From Seramator thermalis (GTDB lineage: Bacteria; Bacteroidota; Bacteroidia; Bacteroidales; Dysgonomonadaceae): DNA of 64,000 nt. Each line of letters opens with the position of its first letter. The stretch's first letter is position 1. The translations under genes and the position numbers were made by a program. Shown in pieces: positions 17,615 through 26,673 of this stretch. The notes below the pieces were generated by a model, which did not search any database, was not told the origin of the DNA, and saw nothing but the letters and a program-made list of their open reading frames with translations. The stretch is from the NCBI RefSeq assembly GCF_004138125.1, contig NZ_RXHS01000002.1, positions 1 through 64,000 of the forward strand. The letters are read 5' to 3'.

Positions 17615-20600
17615 TTAAAATGTTATTTGTAAACCAATGGATCCGCTTTTGAAAGTAGGAGCGCCTACTCCCGTACGGCCGGAGTTATAATTCGTTTCGT
17701 TAAACATCGAATATCCGGAAATAACCTCGGGATCAATGGGGAGACCTCTTAATTTGTCGAAGGTAAAAAAGTTCTCCAACGACACATAGATTCGTGCCTG
17801 TTTAAGCAAAATATGATTGATCACTTGTTGAGGAAGAGAATATCCCAATGTAATGTTCTTCACGCGCAAATATGCCATATTCAGCAGATATCTCGATTGT
17901 TTCTGCATATTATTTGCTTCATTTGTTCCATTCAAATTATAAGGAGCAGGATAAAAAGCATCTGTTCTGTCGGGACGCCAAAAGTCTCCGGCTATTGCCT
18001 GTGGCATGGCCCCGTCAGACGATTGAAATCCCGGCGTAGTTAAGAATCCCACACCCCATATTTGCCTACTGCCTACTCCTTGTAGAAAAACTGATAAATC
18101 AAGACCTTTGTAATCGGCTCCTAATCGGAGACCGTATTCATAACGTGGTGTCGAATTGCCGATAATCTCCAAATCGCCATGATCATCCAATAATCTGCTA
18201 CCCGCGTCAATTTCGCCATCACCGTTCAAATCGACAAACTTCACATCGCCCGGTCCAAAGAAGAAATTGGAACTATTTTGCAAAAATACCTGATATATTG
18301 GTTTTCCGTCTGCATCAGATAGTTTATTTGCGACTTTTCCTTTGTATTTTTCACTTTCATTTTCGGTTAAGGTAATTCTCTGTAGATTTCCGTCCGCATC
18401 CAAAACAAAATCTTCTTTTTGATATAATCGATCGGTTCTATAACCCCAGATTTCACCATATTTTTTCCCCACATACCAACCATCAATACTTTGGGTATCA
18501 CCATATTTCAAAATGGTTGTTACAGCATCGGATAATGTACCCATGATATTGATGCCGATTCCGTTTTCAAATCGATGATTGTAGTCCAGAGCTATTTCCC
18601 ATCCGTCGGTTCTCATCGAACCGAAATTTCCTTTAGGTGCACCTGCTCCAAAGGTGAAGGAAACGCCTTCACCCGGAACTATCATGTTCTTAGTGTCACG
18701 TCGATACCAATCGAAAGTCAACCCGAGACTGTTGTCGATGAAACGAAAATCGACTCCGAAGTTCGTACTTTCCAAATCTTGCCAGGTGATATCTCTTGTA
18801 ACAGCACCGGGGGTACCGACTGCTACTACTTTTTTGCCACCCGGATCGAGCCAGTTGATTTGATTGGTTGACATGGAAGGAACGTATAAACCGTTGGGAA
18901 CAGTTTGATCTCCTATGATACCCCACGAACCTCTTATTTTCATCGAGGTCACAGCCGGAGTTATCCATTGCATCCATGGTTCTTCGGTCACCCGCCATCC
19001 TGCCGAGAAAGATGGGAACCAACGCCACCACAATCTTTCAGGAAATTTAGAACTTCCGTCGTATCGAAGGTTTGCCTCCAACAGGTATTTATCTTTGAAG
19101 GCGTAATTGAGACGCCCGAAAAATCCAAGCTGTGCGTCCCAATAGGTATTGCCTCCGGAAGTTTGTGTCCCGACGGCTTTCCCGAACTGGGGATCGGTGA
19201 TGTCTGCCAGGTCCGTTATCTGCGACCAGTTATTTTTTGCATCATACGTTACACGATTCATTCCCACCATAAATTTAAACGCATGGGTATCTTTTAATCG
19301 AAGGTTATACGTGGTATAAACATTCATTGTATTTGTAACTGCATTTTGTACATTCCTGTAAATATGGTCGGGGTTTGCTCCATGTGCTGTATATTCAACC
19401 AGGGCAAGTTGATAGGCAGGCAAAGCACCTTGAGTGGTAGGTGGAACTTGTTCTCCTTTATCGTTCACGTAAATTCTTGTGCCTGATGCGTCGTTTAGGG
19501 GTATTGCACCTCCCCAGGAGTTAAGAGCTGTATAACGAGTTCCCGGCCTATTGTTTATGAAGGTCAGATTCGCATTCGTAAAATCAAAGTCTAATGTCCA
19601 GTCTTTTGTGAAATTAACTAAGGCACCTATATTCACATTGTAATATTTGTCCTGCAAATTTGCCGTATTTGCCTGCATGGTTTCAGAATGAGGGCTTCTT
19701 ATAATATTTCCGTTTTCGTATCCCATTGGCTGGATAGGCCCCCAACGATAGAGATATAACCACGGATCGGCGGTTGTGCTATTTGTTGCATAGGGATATC
19801 TTTTGTTTCGATCAGAGTAAATCGCTCCGGCTCTCAAGGTTACATATTTGTTGATTTCCGTATTTAATCTAAGGGTTCCGTTGTATCGAGTAAAATCATC
19901 TTTCTTAGCGGGTTTCATCATACCGTTCTGATACAAATATCCTAACCCGATATTGTAAGAAGTTTTTCCGCTTTTTCCATTTACCGACAAGTCGTGATTA
20001 GTTGATGGTGCCCATTCGCGAATCATATAATCGTAAGGATCATAAGTCCTTAACCCTAATTTTCGATTATTTGCATCTACATACCAATCTCGCCCATAAA
20101 CCATAGGTTCATTGGGTCCCATTGATCCGTAAGTTTGATGCCATTTTTGGGATTTTTCAAAACTTTCAGGTGTTATCTGCCAAAAAGCGCCGGTTACTGT
20201 AGAGCCGACTCTTTGGGCTGCTAAAATAGAATATTCCATAGCGTCCAATCGTCCCATTTCCATTTGTTTCGATATGTTCTGCCATGCTACATTGGAGGAA
20301 TATTGAACATCTACGCGTTCTTGTTGTGCTCCCTTCTTCGTTGTAATAAGCACTACACCAAAGGCTCCTTTTGCACCGTATATAGAAGCTGATGCAGCAT
20401 CTTTGAGTATCGATATCGACTCGATGTCATTCGGATTTACTATCTGTATGCTTGGAATCTCAACATTATCCAATAGAATCAAGGGCTTAGATCCTCCTTC
20501 GAAAGAAGCGATTTGTCCTCGGATTTTTATTAAGGGATCAGAACCTATCTCTCCACTTGGAATTATAACCGATAGTCCCGGCGTAGATCCCTGTAACCCT

Positions 20601-21010
20601 CGTCCCACGTCCGGAATGGGACGACTATTGAGTGTTTTGGCAACATCAACCGAAGATACTGCTCCTGTCAGATTTTCCTTTCTTTGGGTTCCGTAACCAA
20701 CCACTACCACTTCCTCAAGAAGTTCGCTTGCCGATTGCATAACAATCTGTAAATTTGGAGCAACGGATACCTCCTGAGTTTTCATCCCGACATACGAAAT
20801 CACTAACGTCCCATCTGCAGGGGCAGAAAGTGTAAAGTTTCCATCTAAATCGGTTACAGTTCCTTGTCCTGTCCCTTTTATCTGGATAGTTGCTCCGATT
20901 ATCGGATCTCCATTTTCATCAATAACTTTCCCCGAAACTCGGGTTTGAGCAATTGATGCTCCCGCACATAATAGTAGCAGGAAGAATAAAAAAAACGATT
21001 TTTTTTTCAT
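17615..21010 (-). CDS. SusC/RagA-family TonB-linked outer membrane transporter
   Basis: The TonB-dependent beta-barrel that imports oligosaccharides captured by SusD. Its 1131 residues contain a signal peptide (1-21), a carboxypeptidase-regulatory-like domain (about 23-110, KVIDENGDPIIGATIQIKGT), the SusC-specific linker EEVVVVGYGTQRKENLTGAV near 105, a plug domain (about 115-225), and the barrel, which ends in the aromatic LQITF that outer-membrane insertion requires. No STN domain is evident, so sensing through an anti-sigma factor is not supported. It is the first gene of the susC-susD-GH9 unit, with a promoter at 21108-21140. Confidence 0.93.
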   Translation of the reverse strand: MKKKSFFLFFLLLLCAGASIAQTRVSGKVIDENGDPIIGATIQIKGTGQGTVTDLDGNFTLSAPADGTLVISYVGMKTQEVSVAPNLQIVMQSASELLEEVVVVGYGTQRKENLTGAVSSVDVAKTLNSRPIPDVGRGLQGSTPGLSVIIPSGEIGSDPLIKIRGQIASFEGGSKPLILLDNVEIPSIQIVNPNDIESISILKDAASASIYGAKGAFGVVLITTKKGAQQERVDVQYSSNVAWQNISKQMEMGRLDAMEYSILAAQRVGSTVTGAFWQITPESFEKSQKWHQTYGSMGPNEPMVYGRDWYVDANNRKLGLRTYDPYDYMIREWAPSTNHDLSVNGKSGKTSYNIGLGYLYQNGMMKPAKKDDFTRYNGTLRLNTEINKYVTLRAGAIYSDRNKRYPYATNSTTADPWLYLYRWGPIQPMGYENGNIIRSPHSETMQANTANLQDKYYNVNIGALVNFTKDWTLDFDFTNANLTFINNRPGTRYTALNSWGGAIPLNDASGTRIYVNDKGEQVPPTTQGALPAYQLALVEYTAHGANPDHIYRNVQNAVTNTMNVYTTYNLRLKDTHAFKFMVGMNRVTYDAKNNWSQITDLADITDPQFGKAVGTQTSGGNTYWDAQLGFFGRLNYAFKDKYLLEANLRYDGSSKFPERLWWRWFPSFSAGWRVTEEPWMQWITPAVTSMKIRGSWGIIGDQTVPNGLYVPSMSTNQINWLDPGGKKVVAVGTPGAVTRDITWQDLESTNFGVDFRFIDNSLGLTFDWYRRDTKNMIVPGEGVSFTFGAGAPKGNFGSMRTDGWEIALDYNHRFENGIGINIMGTLSDAVTTILKYGDTQSIDGWYVGKKYGEIWGYRTDRLYQKEDFVLDADGNLQRITLTENESEKYKGKVANKLSDADGKPIYQVFLQNSSNFFFGPGDVKFVDLNGDGEIDAGSRLLDDHGDLEIIGNSTPRYEYGLRLGADYKGLDLSVFLQGVGSRQIWGVGFLTTPGFQSSDGAMPQAIAGDFWRPDRTDAFYPAPYNLNGTNEANNMQKQSRYLLNMAYLRVKNITLGYSLPQQVINHILLKQARIYVSLENFFTFDKLRGLPIDPEVISGYSMFNETNYNSGRTGVGAPTFKSGSIGLQITF

Positions 21011-21107
21011 AACAGATATAATTAAATATTAGGCCACAGGCAATTTTCGAGAAAAGTACGCGGGGAAAACGAATGTGGCATTTTTACATTAATTTAAATC
21101 ACGTCTG

Positions 21108-21140
21108 CAAATATACAGAAAATACTATTATATTTACAAA
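21108..21140 (-). promoter_or_regulatory. susC promoter
   Basis: On the minus strand TTTG (21137-21140) is followed by 21 nt and then TATATTTG (21108-21115), a full match to the Bacteroidota TTTG-N19-21-TAnnTTTG form. The predicted leader is about 90 nt. Confidence 0.6.
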
Positions 21141-21360
21141 ATTTACAAATTTTAATTTTGAATAAATAACATCGAGGTTATATTCACTTCGTTACAAGTA
21201 TTTATATTTGCTTGTGCCATTATTGGTAATGGAACAGATGAATATCTGTGCCGACAAAAAGTGACAAACAGAAATGCAATTTGTAATTCGTAACTTGCAA
21301 TTCCCATTTCTCCACTTCAAACTTCTTTTTAATACTCCATTGTTCGAATCATACTATCTC

Positions 21361-21382
21361 CGTATTTGCGTCGTATTTGCGT
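21361..21382. repeat. 11-bp tandem repeat between direct repeats
   Basis: Two perfect copies of CGTATTTGCGT are followed by a partial third (CGTACTTG). They are flanked by identical GTTCGAATCA copies at 21342-21351 and 21391-21400. This could be the remnant of a small insertion or duplication. Confidence 0.55.
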
Positions 21383-21585
21383 CGTACTTGGTTCGAATCA
21401 ACGCTACTTCGCTTGGGGCAAATATTTACTTGTGGCCTACATAGAGTAAGTTTCCGAACTTGTGCCGGAAAACAATCGCAATTTTAAACTGCTTTTTGTT
21501 TTTCATGCTTCACACAAAATAATAATTCCATGCCCGTTATTAGCGGTCGAGATCCAATACCTATTTTATCTTATCTAAAACAATA

Positions 21586-21610
21586 AAGAGTGCCCATTTG
21601 GAGCACTCTT
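21586..21610 (-). terminator. Hairpin terminator after the first PorT-like gene
   Basis: AAGAGTGC (21586-21593) pairs with GCACTCTT (21603-21610). Read on the minus strand it is followed by an AT-rich TATTG. It lies 32 nt after the gene's stop at 21642. Confidence 0.6.
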
Positions 21611-21641
21611 CTTCTCTGATTTTATTACAAAAAGATTCTTT

Positions 21642-22280
21642 TCAAAAATTAAAACCTATAGCGACGTATCCGTTTTGAGTTTTCACTGAAGTCCCATCAA
21701 TTCGTGAAATATTGGCCAATCCAAAATCCCAACCGGCATCGATGGTGAAACTGTTGAACTCTAATCCGGCTCCCAGACCTATTCCTCCATCGAAGTTTCT
21801 GAATCCGATGCCTGCTGCGTTTACATCGCCGGCACCTGAAAATGTATCGTATTTAACAACATTGTCGCCCGAACCCACTTTGGTTTTTCCGGCAATTCCC
21901 ACTGCAACATAAGGTCCGGCATTCACATTGAAACGGACTGATCCCGAAATCGGAATTTTGTAGGAAAAATGCAAAGGAAATTGCAGATAATACATGTCGG
22001 CATCGACCGGAACCGATTGTTGATCTCCGCTTGTAGTGGAATATGTTGCTCCTTTCATAAAAAAATAGGCACCGGTCTGAACGGACATATTGCTGATAAA
22101 TTCATAATCGACCGTTAAGGCACCCATTCCTCCGAATTTACCGGACAGATCGGATAAATCGTTGCTCGTCAATCTTGTGAATGATCCGCCTCCCTTAATT
22201 CCCACATACACACTTTGCGATTTCGCCGAAATGTTTAAAAACAATGTCAGAATGATTACCAAACTTGTTATTTTACTCAT
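21642..22280 (-). CDS. PorT-like outer membrane beta-barrel protein
   Basis: A small outer-membrane barrel of 212 residues. It has a signal peptide (about 1-20, ending at SAKSQS). Alternating hydrophobic strands run throughout, such as VYVGIKGGGSF, LTVDYEFISNMSVQTGAYF and FPLHFSYKIP, and the C-terminal strand is NGYVAIGFNF, ending in Phe. It is a close paralogue of the neighbouring gene at 22442-23062: both contain strands of the type VDYEF...MAVQTG, QLPVHFAYK and DLGWDMGL(V/A)NISRIDG. The family (PF13568) includes PorT of the type IX secretion system, but most members have no known role. Each gene has its own terminator. Confidence 0.8.
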   Translation of the reverse strand: MSKITSLVIILTLFLNISAKSQSVYVGIKGGGSFTRLTSNDLSDLSGKFGGMGALTVDYEFISNMSVQTGAYFFMKGATYSTTSGDQQSVPVDADMYYLQFPLHFSYKIPISGSVRFNVNAGPYVAVGIAGKTKVGSGDNVVKYDTFSGAGDVNAAGIGFRNFDGGIGLGAGLEFNSFTIDAGWDFGLANISRIDGTSVKTQNGYVAIGFNF

Positions 22281-22388
22281 AATCTATGATTTTAATAGCA
22301 GTAAATTTTCAAAAGCAGGCTTTTGAAAAACAAAGATAAAGGATTCTTTCCGTTTTAACAACTTCAAATCAATGGAAATATTTACAAA

Positions 22389-22418
22389 AAAAGCGTTCCG
22401 ATGTCCCGAAACGCTTTT
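22389..22418 (-). terminator. Hairpin terminator after the second PorT-like gene
   Basis: AAAAGCGTT and AACGCTTTT form a stem around a GC-rich centre, followed on the minus strand by a T-run. It sits 24 nt after the stop at 22442. Confidence 0.7.
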
Positions 22419-22441
22419 GGAAGATTCATTTTCCGACATAA

Positions 22442-23062
22442 TTAGTTAAATCGATATCCTATCGAAAGGTAAGCATTTTGATTTTTAATATTGCCATCAT
22501 CGATTCTCGAAATATTTACCAATCCCATATCCCAGCCAAGGTCCAGCAAAAATTGTCCAAACTCGGCACCTACACCAAGTCCCAAACCGGCATCGAATGG
22601 TTTATACTGATAGTTTTCATCCCCGAATACATTATCGTTGGTTATTGAAACTGAGCCCGAAGTAACTTCCGATTTTCCGCCTACTCCATAAGCAATATAG
22701 GGACCTGCGTGAAATACCAGACGAGTGGCGGGCATTACTTCATATTTGTAAGCGAAATGAACAGGGAGTTGCAAATAGTTGAGGGTTTGCGTGAAATCGC
22801 CATTGAGGTCACCAATTTCTCTTGTTACCTTCGAACCTTTCGTGGTAAAAAACAATCCTGTCTGAACCGCCATTGCCGGTTGAAACTCGTAGTCTAAAGC
22901 CAACCCCAGGTTAAATCCGAATTTCACATTTTCGTCCGTCAGTTCGTCACCATAAAGGTTCGACATGTTTAATCCGCCTTTGGCGCTTAACGAAACTTGT
23001 GCTTTTACGGTGATTGTCGCAATTAGCATAAGTGCTAATAAAGATACTGTCAATTTTTTCAT
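22442..23062 (-). CDS. PorT-like outer membrane beta-barrel protein (paralogue)
   Basis: A 206-residue barrel with a signal peptide (about 1-21, IATITVKAQ). It begins with VSLSAKGGLNMSNL and ends with the strand NAYLSIGYRFN. The domain plan and several strands match the 21642-22280 protein, for example LALDYEFQPAMAVQTGLFF and DLGWDMGLVNISRIDDG. The two arose by tandem duplication. They are 161 nt apart with a terminator between, so independent expression is likely. The function is unknown; it may be a small porin or a structural barrel. Confidence 0.8.
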   Translation of the reverse strand: MKKLTVSLLALMLIATITVKAQVSLSAKGGLNMSNLYGDELTDENVKFGFNLGLALDYEFQPAMAVQTGLFFTTKGSKVTREIGDLNGDFTQTLNYLQLPVHFAYKYEVMPATRLVFHAGPYIAYGVGGKSEVTSGSVSITNDNVFGDENYQYKPFDAGLGLGVGAEFGQFLLDLGWDMGLVNISRIDDGNIKNQNAYLSIGYRFN

Positions 23063-23261
23063 TGTTCTGATTTTTTTTTAATGATTTTGTTTTAATAATA
23101 AATATGAATAAACGCTTTTTTTTTAAGCGAATTGGGGTACAATTCTGCTGATCAAATATTTTGTAACCGTTTAAATTTTTTAAAGTTCAACGGATGAATC
23201 TTCTTCATGCAATTTTAACGGTTTTTTTAATAGTTTGATAAAAGCATTTATTGCAATCTGT

Positions 23262-24497
23262 TTACTTCGATCGAAAATGAGAGGAATAGTTTAATTGAGA
23301 CATCTCCGAAATATCGAGAAATTCATCCACAAGGGTTTGAATTTCTATGCTTGAGACAGCATCAATCTTCTCAAACATTTCTTCAAATGAAAGATAATCA
23401 TTGAAATGCAAGAAACTTTTGGCCATTGCCAAAGCTACGTTTTCGTGATTCTCGGACGAAATACCCCATTGTCCTTTCAATTGACGCTTGGCCAAAAGAA
23501 GCTGCTTTTCCGTAATCGGCTGTTGATGAATACGCGTAAATTCCTTATCAATCAACTCTATGCATCTATCGATATCTTTTGAATCGCAAGCAAAATAAAT
23601 ATAAAAAACTCCCGTATCGGTGTAGAAAGTGACATTTGATTCCACCTGATATACCAACCCGTTTTTTTCGCGAAGCGAATTATTCAACCGACTGCTCATG
23701 CCTCCACTTAAAATGTGGTTGAGCAAATAAAACGCATAGCATCGCGAATCGAACATGTCGATTGTTTGCCGTCCGATAATGGTATGAGCTTGAGCCGATT
23801 TTTTGTTAATTATTTTCCGGATGGGAATGTTTTTAGTCGGTTTAATTCTTTCCTTGAAAGGAAGAGCCTCAAATGATTGACTGAAATACTTTTCGACCAA
23901 TCCGGCCACTTTGGCGAAAGGGGTACTGCCGAACGAAAAAAACACCATTCGGTCGGGTCTGTATTGCCGATTGACAAATCGTTTGACAGTGGCTGAATCA
24001 AATGAAGAAACAGATTTTGGCGTTCCCAGAATGTAATGACCAAGTTCATTCCCATCGAAAACAAGATTTTCGAAATCATCATATATCTGCTCGGATGGTG
24101 TATCGATATAGGAGTTAATTTCGTCGAGAACCACGTCACGCTCGCGTTCAATTTCGTGCTGTCGAAACTCGGAATGGAAAACCACATCGCTCAACAGCTC
24201 AACGGCGCGGGCAAAATAAGGTTCGAGAAAGGTGGAGTAAATGTAGGTTTCTTCTTTTGTTGTATAGGCATTCGTTTCGCCGCCAACGCTTTCCATGCGA
24301 TTGGCAATATGATATGCCCGACGGTGCTCAGTTCCTTTGAACAACATGTGTTCGACAAAATGTGCCAACCCTATTTCATCCGGATACTCATCTCGCGATC
24401 CGGCATTTACCACAATTCCACAATACGAAATATTCGATGAAAAAGGTTGATGAATGATTCTCAGCCCGTTAGAAAGTGTATAGGATTGATAGTGCAT
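23262..24497 (-). CDS. M16-family zinc metallopeptidase
   Basis: A pitrilysin/insulinase-like peptidase of about 411 residues, one M16A/M16B half-unit, so it probably dimerises or pairs with another half. I start it at the ATG at 24497; an in-frame TTG at 24509 would add four residues. The inverted zinc motif HFVEHMLFKGTEHR (HxxEH) is near residues 45-58, with the downstream glutamate in TKEETYIYS. The C-terminal half shows the inactive-domain pattern. No signal peptide is seen, so it probably acts in the cytoplasm. It starts 13 nt after the alkylation-repair gene, in one operon with it and the dehydrogenase. Confidence 0.88.
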   Translation of the reverse strand: MHYQSYTLSNGLRIIHQPFSSNISYCGIVVNAGSRDEYPDEIGLAHFVEHMLFKGTEHRRAYHIANRMESVGGETNAYTTKEETYIYSTFLEPYFARAVELLSDVVFHSEFRQHEIERERDVVLDEINSYIDTPSEQIYDDFENLVFDGNELGHYILGTPKSVSSFDSATVKRFVNRQYRPDRMVFFSFGSTPFAKVAGLVEKYFSQSFEALPFKERIKPTKNIPIRKIINKKSAQAHTIIGRQTIDMFDSRCYAFYLLNHILSGGMSSRLNNSLREKNGLVYQVESNVTFYTDTGVFYIYFACDSKDIDRCIELIDKEFTRIHQQPITEKQLLLAKRQLKGQWGISSENHENVALAMAKSFLHFNDYLSFEEMFEKIDAVSSIEIQTLVDEFLDISEMSQLNYSSHFRSK

Positions 24498-24510
24498 GAC
24501 TTCCCCCAAA

Positions 24511-25209
24511 TTATCGTTTCATATATTCGATTCGCTTTTCGGGCGAAAACCGCTCGATGGCATAACGAAGCATGGTTCGCGGCATTTGCCGGTAATATTG
24601 ATCGAGAAATTCGGTCAAAACCGGTTCATTCCGCTTCCCAACTTCACGCAACATCCATCCACAAGCCTTGTGCATCAAATCGTGACGATGATCGAAAAAT
24701 TGCACTGACAGTTGTAAAGTATCCGCAAAATCGTTTTTACGGATAAAAGCCAAAGTCGAAACAACAGAGATACGTTCTTTCCACAGACTTCTGCCGGCGG
24801 CCAGATCATATAAAACAGTTCTGTTTTTGTCGAACAACCATTCGCCCACAATATAAGGCGCCGACAAATCTACCAAATCCCAATTATTCACCGCATGGAT
24901 ATGATCGCAATAAAAATCGAAAATCGACTTTTGTTTTTCGGCATCCGCCTTTTTGAATTGTTCTACGAGTAGGATAAGACCGCAGAGACGACATTCGTGC
25001 ATTTCATCATCGAGTAGTTTTTCAATCTCGTCAAACGACATATTTCTATAAGTTTTGGCTATGCTTCGTGTCTCAGGAACTGTACATCCAATGAAACGAT
25101 CACCTTCGCCATATTGACCTTTGCCGGTTTTAAAGAAATAGGCTGCATGCTCCGCTTTTTGCGGACTGCCCATCGATAACAATTCATTTTTTATAAGTTG
25201 TGCTGTCAT
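24511..25209 (-). CDS. DNA alkylation repair protein (AlkD-like HEAT repeats)
   Basis: A HEAT-repeat DNA glycosylase of the AlkD family, which removes positively charged alkylpurines without flipping the base. The 232 residues match COG4912-type proteins. Recognisable segments are GQYGEGDRFIGCTVPETRSI near 34-53, VNNWDLVDLSAPYIVGEW near 107-124, and the KACGWMLREVGKRN helix near 184-197. It is embedded between a D-2-hydroxyacid dehydrogenase gene (24 nt upstream) and an M16 peptidase gene (13 nt downstream). The combination has no obvious single pathway and may only reflect shared transcription. Confidence 0.85.
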   Translation of the reverse strand: MTAQLIKNELLSMGSPQKAEHAAYFFKTGKGQYGEGDRFIGCTVPETRSIAKTYRNMSFDEIEKLLDDEMHECRLCGLILLVEQFKKADAEKQKSIFDFYCDHIHAVNNWDLVDLSAPYIVGEWLFDKNRTVLYDLAAGRSLWKERISVVSTLAFIRKNDFADTLQLSVQFFDHRHDLMHKACGWMLREVGKRNEPVLTEFLDQYYRQMPRTMLRYAIERFSPEKRIEYMKR

Positions 25210-25233
25210 GCCTGTAAAAAAAAAATGGGAATC

Positions 25234-26190
25234 TTAGTTCACCCTTTGTACGGGAAATGTTCCCTCATAAAATCCAACGATATTTTGGACCATTTCTGTC
25301 GTCATCTTCAGTCGATCATCGATGGTTTTTGTGGCTGCATGAGGAGCGAGTACCACATTGTCCAACTGAAGCAAATCAGGCAAAATATGTGGTTCGTTTT
25401 CGAACACATCCAAGCCGGCAGCCCATATTTTCCCCTCTTTCAGGGCATTGGCAAGCGCCTTTTCGTCCACCAAATTACCTCGTGCCGTATTCACAAAGAC
25501 GGCAGTTGGTTTCATCAACGCAAATTCCTTTTCGCCAATCATATGATAATTTTCGGGACTTGATGGAGCATTAAGTGAAATGTAATCGGCGGTTTTGAGC
25601 AACGCTTCGAGAGAGACATATCGAGCATTATACAATTTTTCAATAGATTCGTCCAGTCTGTTTCTATTGTGATAAATGGTATTCATCCCCGAAGCGACAG
25701 CTCTGCGAGCCAAAGACTGCCCGATTCGTCCCATTCCGATGATTCCGAGCGTTCGACCATGAACGGGAAGTCCCGATTCGGCATAAACGCCCCAACTCAC
25801 ACCCTGAGGCGTGCGAAGTTTGCGATCGTAATACCCAATGCGACGGCCGGCTGCCAGCAACAAGGCAAAAGCAAATTCGGCCGTAGGCTCTTGTGTCGAA
25901 CGAGGTGTATTGGTTACGACAATTCCTTTTTGTGTGGCGTATGCTACATCAATATTATCGAATCCAACGCCGAAATTTGAAATCAACTCAAGTTTCGAAC
26001 CTTTATCCATAATTTCGGAATCGGTATAAAATCCAAAATTGGGAACTAAGACTTCGAATTCGGGAATCATTTCGAGTACTTCGTTTCGCGTGAAATGCGA
26101 TTTATCTTTAGGAAGAACTATTTCATACTTTCCTTCCAAATCTTTCAAGTATTCTTCTTTGAATCGGTATGCCATCAATATTTTTTTCAT
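25234..26190 (-). CDS. D-2-hydroxyacid dehydrogenase (NAD-dependent)
   Basis: An NAD(P)-dependent oxidoreductase of the 2-hydroxyacid dehydrogenase family (glyoxylate/hydroxypyruvate reductase or phosphoglycerate dehydrogenase-like). The 318 residues carry the dinucleotide loop LGIIGMGRIGQSLARR near 147-162. The catalytic triad regions are NTARGNLVDE (Arg), GLDVFENEP (Glu) and VVLAPHAAT (His). It lacks the regulatory ACT domain of SerA, so a role in catabolism or detoxification is more likely than serine synthesis. It is the first gene of a three-gene minus-strand operon. The substrate cannot be fixed from motifs. Confidence 0.85.
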   Translation of the reverse strand: MKKILMAYRFKEEYLKDLEGKYEIVLPKDKSHFTRNEVLEMIPEFEVLVPNFGFYTDSEIMDKGSKLELISNFGVGFDNIDVAYATQKGIVVTNTPRSTQEPTAEFAFALLLAAGRRIGYYDRKLRTPQGVSWGVYAESGLPVHGRTLGIIGMGRIGQSLARRAVASGMNTIYHNRNRLDESIEKLYNARYVSLEALLKTADYISLNAPSSPENYHMIGEKEFALMKPTAVFVNTARGNLVDEKALANALKEGKIWAAGLDVFENEPHILPDLLQLDNVVLAPHAATKTIDDRLKMTTEMVQNIVGFYEGTFPVQRVN

Positions 26191-26261
26191 AACAATGCCT
26201 GTTTAGTTTGTCTATCGAAAATATTAAATAATCGAATGGGCAATGCGAATGTTTTTGACAC

Positions 26262-26292
26262 AAAAAAAGCGAGTATCAAACCCGCTTTTTTT
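26262..26292 (-). terminator. Hairpin terminator after tRNA-Asn
   Basis: AAAAAAAGCG (26262-26271) pairs with CGCTTTTTTT (26283-26292). It sits directly downstream of the first tRNA on the minus strand and is followed by T-rich sequence. Confidence 0.65.
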
Positions 26293-26294
26293 GC

Positions 26295-26367
26295 TCTTCA
26301 GGTTGGACTTGAACCAACGACCCTCTGATTAACAGTCAGATGCTCTAACCGACTGAGCTACTGAAGA
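26295..26367 (-). tRNA. tRNA-Asn (GTT anticodon), copy 1
   Basis: The 73-nt cloverleaf on the minus strand begins TCTTCAG and ends CTGAAGA, a perfect 7-bp acceptor stem. It has the D-loop GTCGGTTA, the anticodon loop CTGTTAA (anticodon GTT), the T-arm GTTGG-TTCAAGT-CCAAC, and no encoded CCA. It is identical to the copy at 26404-26476. Confidence 0.95.
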
Positions 26368-26403
26368 ATTCTTTTTGTTATTCGAACCTTTCGATTTTTT
26401 TGC

Positions 26404-26476
26404 TCTTCAGGTTGGACTTGAACCAACGACCCTCTGATTAACAGTCAGATGCTCTAACCGACTGAGCTACTGAAGA
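26404..26476 (-). tRNA. tRNA-Asn (GTT anticodon), copy 2
   Basis: Identical 73-nt sequence to the copy at 26295-26367. The repeat period is 109 nt and includes flanking TTTTTGCT and GAATTC, so this is a recent tandem duplication. Both copies are probably cotranscribed from the region right of 26476. Confidence 0.95.
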
Positions 26477-26601
26477 ATTCTGTATTTTGTGTAATCGAAA
26501 AGTGTTGCAAAAGTAGTATATTTTTCGATATAAACCAATATCCATCCCAAAAAAAGTTGTCCAATAACAAAACTCCATTCACTTTCCACAATTTATTGTA
26601 G

Positions 26602-26640
26602 TTTGTATCTTAAAATTTTTCCAAAACTTTATTATCTTTG
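26602..26640 (+). promoter_or_regulatory. Candidate promoter of the pRiA4b-like/miaA pair
   Basis: TATCTTTG at 26633-26640 fits TAnnTTTG. A TTTG at 26602-26605 is further upstream than ideal (27 nt). The start codon follows at 26674. Confidence 0.4.
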
Positions 26641-26673
26641 AAGTGTCAATGCCCATAATAAAACAAAAATATT

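Larger units (their letters stand above)
21011..21641. other. Noncoding region upstream of susC
   Basis: This 631-nt stretch contains the susC promoter near 21108-21140, an 11-bp tandem repeat at 21361-21382, a direct repeat of GTTCGAATCA at 21342-21351 and 21391-21400, and the terminator of the downstream barrel gene at 21586-21610. No convincing gene is present, and no regulator such as a hybrid two-component or ECF sigma gene. Confidence 0.6.

Noticed and set aside
21342-21400. GTTCGAATCA copies that resemble the tRNA T-loop consensus
   Set aside because: No acceptor, D or anticodon arm can be found around them; probably a short repeat.
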